DNA of 64,000 nt, taken from Pedobacter cryoconitis (GTDB lineage Bacteria > Bacteroidota > Bacteroidia > Sphingobacteriales > Sphingobacteriaceae). Shown one piece after another: positions 43,411 through 52,711 of the stretch. The translations under genes and the position numbers were made by a program. Under the pieces are notes generated by a model, which was not told the DNA's origin, searched no databases, and worked only from the letters and a program-made list of their open reading frames with translations. How positions within the stretch are numbered: the first letter of the stretch is position 1; each line of letters starts with the position of its first letter. Where the stretch lies: NCBI RefSeq assembly GCF_014200595.1, contig NZ_JACHCG010000006.1, positions 304,682 to 368,681 of the forward strand. The letters run 5' to 3'.

Positions 43411-44643
43411 CTATTCGTAACGTAAAGCCTCTACAGGGTCCAGTTTCGAAGCCTTTTTTGCCGGATAATAACCCGAAGCAACCCCTACAAGCACGCACAG
43501 CACAAACCCTCCGAAAATAAAAAACCACGGAATAATAAAAGAACCACCCATCATCAGTGAAATTGCATTTCCCAGTAACACACCGAACAAAATACCCATT
43601 GCCCCGCCCATCAGACAAATGATGATCGCCTCAATCAAAAACTGCTTCCTGATTACAGAAGGATTCGCACCAATAGCCTTTCTGATTCCAATCTCACGGG
43701 TACGCTCCGTCACCGAAACCAGCATGATATTCATTAAACCAATAGAAGCACCGATCAAAGTAATAATTCCAATCGCAATACCACCCACCGCAATCATCGC
43801 TAAATCCTTAAACAACGTTTGTGCAAGCGCATCACTCTTGGTAATCTCGAAATTATTCGGCTCCTTAATCTTGATTTTTCTTATATTTCTAAACTCAGCC
43901 GTAGCCTCACCAATCACATTCTCCATCTGTTCCGGCTTTAACACCATCACACTGATTGTATACGAAGGATTTGGTGCCGCATTGATCACCTTGGCCTTGT
44001 ACAGCGGAAAGAATATCGCTCTGTCCGTACTAAAGCCCATACCCGAACCTTTAGACGCCAATACGCCGATCACCTTCATTCTGCTGCCACCAGCATTTAT
44101 AAATTTATCAATAGGAGACTCTTTTTTAAATAAAGTAGTGGCAATCTCACTACCAAGAATACAAATATTTGCCCCCTGATCAGACTCCTCAGGAGTGAAA
44201 TTACGGCCATTTGAAATATCAGCCCCCAATGACTTCAGCCCATTCTCATCAATACCCCTGATGTTGATATTCGGATTTGTTTTCTCCTGCCCATACTTAG
44301 CTGTTGCAGCACCAGAAGCAATCACACTTACTGTGACCGTAGCCGGCCCTACAAACTGTTTTTTTAATGCAATCGCATCTTCATAACGAATAGCCTTAGA
44401 AGACTTTGCCTCCTGACCAGGGCCACCGAAACGAATCCCCGTACCCTTATTTCTAATGGTAAAAGCATTTGCACCCATACTCGAAAAAGCATCAGTCATA
44501 CTCGTTTTTACCGCATCCAGAGTTGTTAGAATCCCTACCAATGCCGATAAACCAATCGCAATGATTAATGCTGTCAGCATCGTGCGCAAACGGTTACTTC
44601 TTATAGATTGCAGGGCCAGCCTTATATTTTCTGTATAGGTCAT
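43411..44643 (-). CDS. ABC transporter permease, MacB/FtsX type
   Basis: A 410-aa inner-membrane protein with MacB topology: one N-terminal helix (MLTALIIAIGLSALVGILTT), a large periplasmic domain of about 240 residues (residues about 45-280), and three C-terminal helices in the FtsX domain (AIGIITLIGASIGLMNIMLV, then VTERTREIGIRKAIGANPSV). The VTERTREIGIRKAIGA signature is diagnostic of the family. The usual ATPase (MacA/B partner) gene is not adjacent, so the ATP-binding partner is elsewhere. Such permeases export lipoproteins, peptides or macrolides. Confidence 0.9.
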   Translation of the reverse strand: MTYTENIRLALQSIRSNRLRTMLTALIIAIGLSALVGILTTLDAVKTSMTDAFSSMGANAFTIRNKGTGIRFGGPGQEAKSSKAIRYEDAIALKKQFVGPATVTVSVIASGAATAKYGQEKTNPNINIRGIDENGLKSLGADISNGRNFTPEESDQGANICILGSEIATTLFKKESPIDKFINAGGSRMKVIGVLASKGSGMGFSTDRAIFFPLYKAKVINAAPNPSYTISVMVLKPEQMENVIGEATAEFRNIRKIKIKEPNNFEITKSDALAQTLFKDLAMIAVGGIAIGIITLIGASIGLMNIMLVSVTERTREIGIRKAIGANPSVIRKQFLIEAIIICLMGGAMGILFGVLLGNAISLMMGGSFIIPWFFIFGGFVLCVLVGVASGYYPAKKASKLDPVEALRYE

Positions 44644-44678
44644 TTCTCTGAGATGTAATTTGGAGGAGCTTAAAAATA

Positions 44679-44710
44679 AAAAGTCCCGCTGTTAGGACAA
44701 CGGGACTTTT
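44679..44710 (-). terminator. Terminator downstream of the A-type Fe-S carrier gene
   Basis: AAAAGTCCCG ... CGGGACTTTT, a perfect 10-bp stem with a 12-base loop. Confidence 0.85.
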
Positions 44711-44736
44711 AAAATGTTACAAAGAAAATGTTTTAA

Positions 44737-45087
44737 TTATACTGAAAAGCTGGTTCCGCAACCGCAAGTGCTTTCTGCATTCGGATTACTGAAAGTAAAA
44801 CCTCTGGAGTTTAAACCATCCTGCCAATCTACCTGCATACCCAGCAAGTACATTTGATGTGCCTTATTCATGAAAATTTTCATTCCATTGATTATAAACT
44901 CCTGGTCACCGTCTTTTTTCTGGTCAAAGCCCAGCAAATAGCTCATACCTGAACATCCGCCACCTTCAACACCAACACGCAAACCAAAATCGTCAGCAAT
45001 TTCCTGCTGATCTTTTAATTTCAAAAGTTCTTTTAAAGCCGTTTCAGTAAAAGAAACTGGTGCAAACGCTGTATCTACTGTACTCAT
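44737..45087 (-). CDS. A-type Fe-S cluster carrier (IscA/ErpA/HesB family)
   Basis: A 116-aa cytoplasmic protein. FTETALKELLKLKD starts the fold and three conserved cysteines are present: one in EGGGCSGMSYLLGF and two in the C-terminal CGCGTSF. These ligate the Fe-S cluster passed to client enzymes. The frame extends to 45111, but MSTVDTAFAPVSFTETAL (ATG at 45085-45087) is the natural start. No suf or isc genes are next to it. Which member (IscA, SufA, ErpA) it is cannot be told here. Confidence 0.92.
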   Translation of the reverse strand: MSTVDTAFAPVSFTETALKELLKLKDQQEIADDFGLRVGVEGGGCSGMSYLLGFDQKKDGDQEFIINGMKIFMNKAHQMYLLGMQVDWQDGLNSRGFTFSNPNAESTCGCGTSFSV

Positions 45088-45321
45088 GATATTTCTAATT
45101 TGGAATAACAAATATATCCTTATGGTGCTCAGTCCAAAATCCGGATTGTTCCAACAAAGATAATAACAAATGGTTTATACTGTATAACATAAAATAGCAG
45201 GACCGTCAATTTGACGTCAAGAATTTAGACTGCTTCTAAAAAAGCCCGCCAAACACAAATAAATAAATTGTAAGATTTATAGAAATAAAAATACATTTTT
45301 GCTGAAGACAAACAGAACCAG

Positions 45322-45852
45322 ATGAACATATCATACTTTTTGACACTAGTGGCCGTTCTGGCTATAGGAGGCAGCATTACCGTAGCTTTTGCCTGGTACC
45401 TGATCAGGAATGAAGTGCAAAAATATTTCAGCTTAAAATCTTTTGAAGCCCGAAAAGAAGAACGCATCCATTTACTTCCCCTTCGGTTACAAGCCCACGA
45501 AAGGATGATTGTTTTTATCGAACGTATTAATCCTGCGAACCTGCTGGTCAGGCTACATCAGCAGGGAATCTCTGCAAAAGAATTACAAGCAGTCATTTTA
45601 ACTGAAATCAGAACAGAATACCAGCATAATGTGACTCAGCAGCTCTACGTAAGCTCTGCAAACTGGAATGTACTGCGCAAATTAAAAGAAGATACCATCG
45701 CGATGTTCAATAATGCGGTCGCAGGATTACCTGCGGATGCAAGCGGGATAGACCTGAGCAGAAAAGTATTGGAGCATATGGCATCAATTGCTGAAAACCC
45801 GTATGACCTTAGCCTGGAATTGATTCAAAAAGATATTCACCAATTATTTTAA
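45322..45852 (+). CDS. Conserved membrane-anchored protein upstream of the mutase
   Basis: A 176-aa protein with one N-terminal membrane helix ([20 protein letters not shown]), then a cytoplasmic helical part starting with [20 protein letters not shown] and [20 protein letters not shown]. The same type of small protein sits beside mutase-like genes in other Bacteroidota, from memory. The gap to the mutase start is one base, so they are one transcript. It has no enzyme motif; a membrane-tethered scaffold is possible but speculative. Confidence 0.75.
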   Translation: MNISYFLTLVAVLAIGGSITVAFAWYLIRNEVQKYFSLKSFEARKEERIHLLPLRLQAHERMIVFIERINPANLLVRLHQQGISAKELQAVILTEIRTEYQHNVTQQLYVSSANWNVLRKLKEDTIAMFNNAVAGLPADASGIDLSRKVLEHMASIAENPYDLSLELIQKDIHQLF

Positions 45853-45853
45853 T

Positions 45854-47401
45854 ATGGAAGATAAAAAATTTGTGACCAGCTCCGGGATTGAAATCAAAGC
45901 GACTTATACGCTCGCCCAGCCAATGACCGAAAAACCAGGTCAGTTTCCCTATACCAGGGGGATTCAAAAAGATATGTACCGCGGCAGACTATGGACTATG
46001 CGTCAATATGCAGGTTTCAGTACAGCAGAAGAATCCAATAAACGTTATCACTACCTGTTAAAACAAGGTACAATGGGTTTGTCGGTTGCATTTGATCTTC
46101 CTACACAGATTGGTTATGACTCGGATCATGAAATGTCTGAAGGGGAAGTCGGTAAAGTTGGCGTAGCTATTGACTCCCTTAAAGATATTGAAACCCTGTT
46201 TGATGGAATTGAACTGGAGAAAATTACAACTTCCATGACCATCAATGCTACAGCTTCCATCTTACTGGCCATGTATATCGCCCTGGCTAAAAAACAAGGC
46301 GCAGATATCAGGCAGATTTCAGGGACCATACAGAATGATATTTTAAAAGAATATGCTGCAAGAGGGACCTATATCTATCCACCCAAACCCTCCATGCGCA
46401 TCATTACTGATATTTTTGAATATTGCAGTAAAGAAGTACCAAAATGGAATACCATTTCTATTTCCGGCTATCACATCCGTGAAGCAGGCTCTACCGCTGT
46501 ACAGGAACTGGCTTTTACAATGGCCAATGGAAAAGCCTATCTGAATGCCGCACTGGAAAAAGGGCTCGATATTAATATTTTTGCGAAACGTCTGTCCTTC
46601 TTTTTCAATTGCCATAACAATTTCTTTGAAGAGATCGCAAAATTCCGCGCAGCAAGAAGAATGTGGGCAAATATTACAAAAAATTTGGGAGCTACAGATG
46701 AGAAGGCACAGATGCTGCGGTTCCATACCCAAACGGGCGGCTCTACGCTAACTGCGCAGCAACCCATGAACAATATTGTCAGAGTGACTAATCAAGCCAT
46801 GGCGGCCGTCCTTGGCGGCACACAATCATTGCATACCAATGGTTTTGATGAAGCGCTGTCTTTACCTACAGAGGCAGCTGCTAAAATTGCTTTGCGCACC
46901 CAGCAGGTTATTGCTTTTGAAAGTGGGGTAACTGAAACTGTAGATCCATTAGCAGGTTCTTTCTTTGTTGAAAACCTGACCAATGAAATTGAGGCGGCAG
47001 CTCAGCTATATATTGATAAAATTGATGCCATGGGCGGCTCTGTCAATGCGATCGAAAACGGGTACATTCAGAATGAAATTGCGGATGCCGCTTATGCCTA
47101 CCAGGTAGAGATTGAAGAAGCCACCAGGGTGATTGTTGGCGTGAATAAATTTACACAGGAAAAAGAAGGAATTACTGATACTTTAAGAATTGATGAATCG
47201 ATAAGAACTATCCAGACGGATAAAATTAATAAACTAAAAAAAGAAAGAAATAATGAGGATGTTGCGATCGCTTTAGCTAACTTGAGGAAAGGAGCAGAGT
47301 CAACGGAAAATCTGATGCCGCTTATCCTGACCGCAGTAGAAGCTTATGCCACTTTAGGGGAGATTGCCGATGTATTACGCAGTGTTTTCGGAGCGTATTA
47401 A
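45854..47401 (+). CDS. Methylmalonyl-CoA mutase family protein, large-subunit type
   Basis: A 515-aa protein with the TIM-barrel substrate domain of acyl-CoA mutases: [80 protein letters not shown] and [20 protein letters not shown]. It ends before the cobalamin-binding domain (no DxHxxG...SxL...GG). It is thus like the alpha subunits of archaeal or ICM-type mutases that need a separate B12-binding subunit, which is not in this window. The substrate (methylmalonyl-, isobutyryl- or another acyl-CoA) cannot be assigned with certainty; the RFHTQT sequence argues for caution. Confidence 0.9.
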   Translation: MEDKKFVTSSGIEIKATYTLAQPMTEKPGQFPYTRGIQKDMYRGRLWTMRQYAGFSTAEESNKRYHYLLKQGTMGLSVAFDLPTQIGYDSDHEMSEGEVGKVGVAIDSLKDIETLFDGIELEKITTSMTINATASILLAMYIALAKKQGADIRQISGTIQNDILKEYAARGTYIYPPKPSMRIITDIFEYCSKEVPKWNTISISGYHIREAGSTAVQELAFTMANGKAYLNAALEKGLDINIFAKRLSFFFNCHNNFFEEIAKFRAARRMWANITKNLGATDEKAQMLRFHTQTGGSTLTAQQPMNNIVRVTNQAMAAVLGGTQSLHTNGFDEALSLPTEAAAKIALRTQQVIAFESGVTETVDPLAGSFFVENLTNEIEAAAQLYIDKIDAMGGSVNAIENGYIQNEIADAAYAYQVEIEEATRVIVGVNKFTQEKEGITDTLRIDESIRTIQTDKINKLKKERNNEDVAIALANLRKGAESTENLMPLILTAVEAYATLGEIADVLRSVFGAY

Positions 47402-47419
47402 TTGAATGTTAAAAAATAG

Positions 47420-47428
47420 TTATCCACA
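47420..47428 (+). promoter_or_regulatory. DnaA box upstream of dnaA
   Basis: TTATCCACA, a perfect DnaA-box consensus, 167 bases before the dnaA start codon. It may serve autoregulation of dnaA or be part of an origin; no cluster of further boxes was seen in this gap. Confidence 0.6.
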
Positions 47429-47594
47429 TAAAAAATTTAGGTTAACTATGGTATTACTCTGCTGATTAGGTACTTACTAAATAAATGAAATTTTAGTTTT
47501 TTTTGTTGATAATTTTTTGAATCTTCGATCTCTCGGAACATCAGTTTTCGCAGGCTGTATTCTTCGGGAAAATCATTAATATATTTAGGGCACT

Positions 47595-49025
47595 ATGGAA
47601 AAAACTTGTACCGAAGTATGGAAAAACTGTCTTCAAATTATTAAGGACAATATCCCGAGCCAGAGTTTTAAAACCTGGTTCGAACCGATTTCTGCCCTTA
47701 AACTTGATGGCAAAGTTTTAACAATACAGGTACCTAGTTTATTTTTCTACGAATGGTTAGAAGAACATTATGTGGGACTGCTGCGTAAGACTGTTAAAAA
47801 GCAACTTGGAGATGAAGGCAGACTGGAATATAACATTGTAGTGGATAAATCTTCCAATAGCGGGTCACCTTATACCACCAACATGCCCTCTAACGGGAAT
47901 GGGGCGGAAGCTAAAATGCAATCTATGCCAATACCTGTTTCTATAAACAAGGATATTAAAAACCCTTTTATAATTCCAGGCCTGAAAAAGCTGAATGTAG
48001 ACCCTCAGCTCAACTCAAATTATACTTTCGAAAACTATATTGAAGGTGACTGTAACCGCCTGGCCCGTTCAGCAGGTTATGCTGTTGCAGCAAAACCCGG
48101 AGGTACTTCATTCAACCCTTTAATGATTTATGGCGGAGTAGGCCTGGGGAAGACCCATCTTGGTCAGGCTATAGGCAATGAAATTAAACGGACGATGCCT
48201 GATAAACTGGTCATCTATGTTTCCTGCGAGAAATTCTGCCAGCAATTTGTAGACTCTCTGAAAAATAATACCATCAATGATTTTGTGAATTTCTATCAGG
48301 CCATGGATGTGATCATTATGGATGATGTGCATAACTTCGCCGGAAAAGAAAAAACACAGGATATCTTCTTTCATATTTTCAACCACCTGCACCAATCAGG
48401 CAAACAAGTGATCCTGACTTCAGACAAAGCGCCTAAAGATCTGGCAGGTCTGGAAGAAAGATTGTTGAGCAGGTTTAAATGGGGACTTTCAGCAGATCTG
48501 CAAATCCCGGACCTGGAAACCAGGATCGCGATCCTGAGAAAGAAAATGTATGCAGACGGCATTGAGCTTCCACAGGAAGTTGTCGAATATGTAGCCAATA
48601 ATATTGATAACAACGTCAGGGAACTGGAAGGTGCAATGGTTTCTTTGCTTGCGCAGTCTACCTTGAATAAAAAAGATATCGATCTTTCTTTAGCGAAACA
48701 AATGCTGAAGAACTTTATCAAAAATACGACGAAAGAGATTTCCATGGAATACATACAGAAACTGGTATGTGAGTACTTTGAAGTCCCGGTAGACATGGTC
48801 AAATCACCTACCCGTAAAAGAGAAATTGTACAAGCCCGGCAGATTTCTATGTACCTGTCCAAAAGCCATACTAAATCTTCCCTGAAAACTATTGGCGCTT
48901 TCTTTGGAGGCCGCGATCACTCTACTGTGATTTATGCCTGCCAGACCGTAGAAGACCTGATTGATACGGATAAGAAATTTAAAGGCTATGTACACGATAT
49001 TCAAAAGAAACTCAAAATGAGTTAG
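47595..49025 (+). CDS. dnaA: Chromosomal replication initiator protein DnaA
   Basis: A 476-aa protein. Domain I covers residues 1-85 (WKNCLQIIKDNIPSQSFKTW), followed by a poorly conserved linker. The AAA+ domain has Walker A GGVGLGKTH at residues 180-188, DDVHNFAGKEKTQ (Walker B) and SRFKWGLSADLQIPDLETRI. The C-terminal DNA-binding domain ends RDHSTVIYACQTVEDLI, with the helix-turn-helix lysine/arginine motif KSPTRKREIVQARQISMYLS. A DnaA box lies upstream. dnaN and recF are not adjacent, as in other Bacteroidota, where dnaA often stands alone. Confidence 0.97.
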   Translation: MEKTCTEVWKNCLQIIKDNIPSQSFKTWFEPISALKLDGKVLTIQVPSLFFYEWLEEHYVGLLRKTVKKQLGDEGRLEYNIVVDKSSNSGSPYTTNMPSNGNGAEAKMQSMPIPVSINKDIKNPFIIPGLKKLNVDPQLNSNYTFENYIEGDCNRLARSAGYAVAAKPGGTSFNPLMIYGGVGLGKTHLGQAIGNEIKRTMPDKLVIYVSCEKFCQQFVDSLKNNTINDFVNFYQAMDVIIMDDVHNFAGKEKTQDIFFHIFNHLHQSGKQVILTSDKAPKDLAGLEERLLSRFKWGLSADLQIPDLETRIAILRKKMYADGIELPQEVVEYVANNIDNNVRELEGAMVSLLAQSTLNKKDIDLSLAKQMLKNFIKNTTKEISMEYIQKLVCEYFEVPVDMVKSPTRKREIVQARQISMYLSKSHTKSSLKTIGAFFGGRDHSTVIYACQTVEDLIDTDKKFKGYVHDIQKKLKMS

Positions 49026-49224
49026 TCATTGTAATCAATAAGTTACATCTTTTTAAGGGATTTCGTCCTTCAGTATCGAATTTTTCAATTTCTTAACATT
49101 AAATGCAGAAATCTGCAACTTGTCCCCTAAAACAAGCTGATAAATCATTTTATCATATTCCAGGGCAAACAATTCCCTAATACCTATCAGATATTTTCGT
49201 GTAGTAATAATCTAAAAAAAGCTC

Positions 49225-52200
49225 ATGGAAAAAAAACTACCCAACTTTGTAAGAATGCTGCTGACAACTGCATTTGTGTTATTAACTGCTGTACAGCTAT
49301 TTGCACAAAATGTGCCAATCAGAGGAACTGTTACAGACGAGACAAAAGCCCCGGTTCCCGGCGCCAGTGTAAAGATCAAAGGAACCTCAGTCGGTACTGT
49401 AAGTTCAACGAATGGAACTTTCACATTGAGTGTACCAAAAGGCAAGACCATCACCATCACTTCTATAGGTTACCTGACACAGGAAATTGTGGTCAATGGA
49501 GAAACTGCGCTACAGATAGAATTGAAAAATGATTCAAAACAACTAACAGAAGTAGTCGTTACTGCCCTTGGTATCAAAAAAGATATCAAAAAAATTGGGT
49601 ATGCAACTCAGGAAATTAAAGGAAGTGAGCTGGTAAAAGCGAGAGAACCTAACGCAATTAACTCCCTGACTGGTAAAATTGCCGGCTTAACAGTTGGAGG
49701 AAGTGCTGAACTTCTTGGCCGCCCTCAACTGGTTTTAAGAGGGAGTACAGATCTTTTATTTGTAGTAGACGGTGTTCCCGTTAACTCAGATACCTGGAAT
49801 ATCAGTGCCGATGACATAGAAACCTATACAGTATTAAAAGGCCCGAATGCTGCGGCTTTATACGGTTTCAGAGGACAAAATGGAGCCATATTGGTCACTA
49901 CAAAAAAAGGGACTAAGGATGACCGCGGTTTCAGTGTGGAATTTAACAGCAGTACCATGCTGGAGAAAGGATTTACTGCTGTTCCAAAAGCACAAACAGC
50001 ATATGGTTATGGAAATGACTATAAATACGCTTACGGAAATGACCTTTACGATCTGGATGGAAGTTACCGGAGAACAAATATCTGGGGGCCTAAATTTGAT
50101 GGACAGGGGGTAGCGCAATATGATAGTCCGGTAGATCCGGTAACCGGAATCCGGAGCAAAACACCATGGCTTTCTAAAGGCGCTAAAAACTTTGAGAATT
50201 TCATGCAGACTGGTATCCTGAGCACCAACAATGTTTCAGTAAGTGCATCAGGCGAAAAATACGATATGCGTACCTCGGTAAGTCATACTTATCAAAAAGG
50301 GATGGCACCGAATACTAAACTGAATATTGATAACCTGAACCTTTATGGCGGTTATAACTTCAGCTCTAAATGGAGAATGGATGCTAACCTGAATTTAAAT
50401 ACTCAGTACACACCAAACATTCCGGATGTTTCTTACGGCCCTAACAGTTACGTTTACCAGTTTAAAGTATACGGATCTTCCAGCTGGGACCTCAATGACG
50501 TTAAAGACTATTTCGGTGGTCCGCGTGGCCGTCCGGGATTGGTGCAGAATTTCGTAGAATACGGCAGACATAACAATCCTTACTTTACGGCCAATGAATG
50601 GTTGCACAGTCATAAAAAAACAGACATTAACGGTTATGCGAAATTAAGTTATAAGGTAAATGATAACCTGAACTTCAGCTTACGTTCTCAAATTACAACC
50701 TGGAATCAAATGCGTACAGAGAAAGTTCCGCCATCCACGAACTTAAATCAATACGTAAATGATTACTATTTTAATAAATCAAATGGTATTTATAATATCT
50801 GGTACGGTGACTACAGAGAAGATCAGCGTACGCTGGTAGAACATAACCACGATTTCCTGGCTAACTATAACAAGAAAATCAGTGATGATTTCACCTTCTC
50901 GGGTTCTGCGGGTGCGAACTTAAGAACATTTGAGTACAATTCTACCTGGGCAACAACTTATGCTTTAACCTTACCGGGCGTTTATAACCTGGCTAATTCA
51001 CAAGGTCCTGTTAAATCTTACAACTTCGGCTCTAAAATGCAGGTATCAAGTGGTTACTATACTTTTGACTTTGGTATTAAGAACTGGTTGAACATCAATA
51101 CCACAGGTCGTGTAGATAAACTTTCTACCTTACCAAAAGGCAATGACGTCTTCTTTTACCCTTCGGTATCCTTAAGTTCAGTAGTGAGTGATTACGTTAA
51201 ATTACCTGAAGTGATCTCTTTCTGGAAATTGCGCGGCTCTTTCGCAGACGTAAGGGGCGCATTAACAAGTCCGACGATTGGAACAGCTTACAATGCCTTA
51301 ACAGGTAATACCGTAGGTAACTTATTAGGTGGTGGTACTTATGGCGGTTACGGAACAGAGTTATACAGTTCATATGACGGCCCTACTTATGATAACCAGA
51401 ATACTTATAACGTCAATACTTATTACAATAATACGCCATCAGTTGACTTCTCAAAAAACATTGCGAATAATCAAATTAAACCATTTGATGTAAAATCTTA
51501 TGAAGCAGGAACAGAAATCAAGTTCCTGAAAAACAGATTGGGTGTTGATTTTACTTATTTCACCTCTGTTAACGGCCCGCTGGTATTTCAATTACCGGTT
51601 GCCAATTCCACAAGTTATGCGACTGAAAGTGTAAATGCGATCACCTCGAAGAAAAAAGGATGGGAGCTTTCTATTACTGGTACACCTGTTAAAACTCAAA
51701 GTGGTTTTACATGGGATGTAATGGCCAACGTATCAACCTACAAAGAAACATTAAGTAAAATTTATGACGGTGTAGATGGCTGGGCGATCAATAACCACAA
51801 TTATAAAGTTGGAGAGCGTCTGGACGGGATTTACGGACGCGCCTATGTCAGATCTGCGGATGGACAGATTATCCATGATGCCAGCGGATTGCCATTAGCG
51901 CAGCAAGCAGGTGTAAACAATAACCAATTGTTAGGTTATGCAAACCCAGATTTCGTGTTTGGTTTCAACAATAGATTCGGGTATAAAAACTTCAGTTTCA
52001 GCTTCCAGTTTGATGGACGTATCGGAGGTAAAATATTTGACTATGCTTATGCACAGATGTTAAATGCAGGTACTGCTATTGATCTGGTAGAAGGGCAATA
52101 CGGAGATGCACGTTTAAAAGAATGGCAAAGCACTAACGGAGGAACCATCAATGCAACAGGTGCAATGGTAGGAAATGGAGTAGTGATTACTTCTGGTACA

Positions 52201-52590
52201 CCACATTATACCAATGGGAAAATTGATAACTATGATCAGCTGACCTTCGCACAGAATACCAAAGCGGTAACTCTGAGAAACTATATACAAAACGGAGTTT
52301 ATGGATTATTTGATGAACCATTTATGATCAGCCGTTCCTTTGTCAAACTTCGTGAGGTAGTGATTGGTTATACAATCCCTAAAAAGCTTTTGGCTAAAAC
52401 AGGGATCAGATCAGCAAGTATCTCTTTAATCGGTAGAAACCTGCTTTATTTTGCTAAACGCAAAGACATCGATCTTGATCAGTATGCGTCAGGATTTAAC
52501 CTGTCCAGCAAAGCCAACGGCGGTAAACAAAGTGATCTTCAAAGTTCTACAGCCCGCCGTTATGGTGTGAATATCAGTATAGGCTTTTAA
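49225..52590 (+). CDS. SusC-family TonB-dependent outer-membrane transporter
   Basis: A 1121-aa protein with a signal peptide (VRMLLTTAFVLLTAVQLFAQ), a carboxypeptidase-like regulatory domain (IRGTVTDETKAPVPGASVKI ... TITSIGYLTQEIVVNG), a TonB-box-like segment (QLTEVVVTALGI), a plug (NSLTGKIAGLTVGGSAELLG, LRGSTDLLFVVDGVPVNSDT) and a long barrel ending RYGVNISIGF, the aromatic C-terminus of outer-membrane barrels. It imports oligomers delivered to a SusD lipoprotein, encoded 122 bases downstream. No glycosidase is in the cluster, so the substrate is unclear. No anti-sigma or hybrid sensor gene is adjacent. Confidence 0.95.
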   Translation: MEKKLPNFVRMLLTTAFVLLTAVQLFAQNVPIRGTVTDETKAPVPGASVKIKGTSVGTVSSTNGTFTLSVPKGKTITITSIGYLTQEIVVNGETALQIELKNDSKQLTEVVVTALGIKKDIKKIGYATQEIKGSELVKAREPNAINSLTGKIAGLTVGGSAELLGRPQLVLRGSTDLLFVVDGVPVNSDTWNISADDIETYTVLKGPNAAALYGFRGQNGAILVTTKKGTKDDRGFSVEFNSSTMLEKGFTAVPKAQTAYGYGNDYKYAYGNDLYDLDGSYRRTNIWGPKFDGQGVAQYDSPVDPVTGIRSKTPWLSKGAKNFENFMQTGILSTNNVSVSASGEKYDMRTSVSHTYQKGMAPNTKLNIDNLNLYGGYNFSSKWRMDANLNLNTQYTPNIPDVSYGPNSYVYQFKVYGSSSWDLNDVKDYFGGPRGRPGLVQNFVEYGRHNNPYFTANEWLHSHKKTDINGYAKLSYKVNDNLNFSLRSQITTWNQMRTEKVPPSTNLNQYVNDYYFNKSNGIYNIWYGDYREDQRTLVEHNHDFLANYNKKISDDFTFSGSAGANLRTFEYNSTWATTYALTLPGVYNLANSQGPVKSYNFGSKMQVSSGYYTFDFGIKNWLNINTTGRVDKLSTLPKGNDVFFYPSVSLSSVVSDYVKLPEVISFWKLRGSFADVRGALTSPTIGTAYNALTGNTVGNLLGGGTYGGYGTELYSSYDGPTYDNQNTYNVNTYYNNTPSVDFSKNIANNQIKPFDVKSYEAGTEIKFLKNRLGVDFTYFTSVNGPLVFQLPVANSTSYATESVNAITSKKKGWELSITGTPVKTQSGFTWDVMANVSTYKETLSKIYDGVDGWAINNHNYKVGERLDGIYGRAYVRSADGQIIHDASGLPLAQQAGVNNNQLLGYANPDFVFGFNNRFGYKNFSFSFQFDGRIGGKIFDYAYAQMLNAGTAIDLVEGQYGDARLKEWQSTNGGTINATGAMVGNGVVITSGTPHYTNGKIDNYDQLTFAQNTKAVTLRNYIQNGVYGLFDEPFMISRSFVKLREVVIGYTIPKKLLAKTGIRSASISLIGRNLLYFAKRKDIDLDQYASGFNLSSKANGGKQSDLQSSTARRYGVNISIGF

Positions 52591-52711
52591 TCCTCCCTTT
52601 AATCTTAAAACAAATGAACCCGGCTTGATTAAAATAATTATTAAACCCGAAGGGCAATAATTATTTTAATCATCAAAGGCTCCATCTAACAAAACATAAA
52701 TATAAAAATAG

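Noticed and set aside
43619..44179. 186-codon plus-strand frame
   Set aside because: Antisense to the MacB/FtsX-type permease; hydrophobic only because of the complementary membrane-helix codons.
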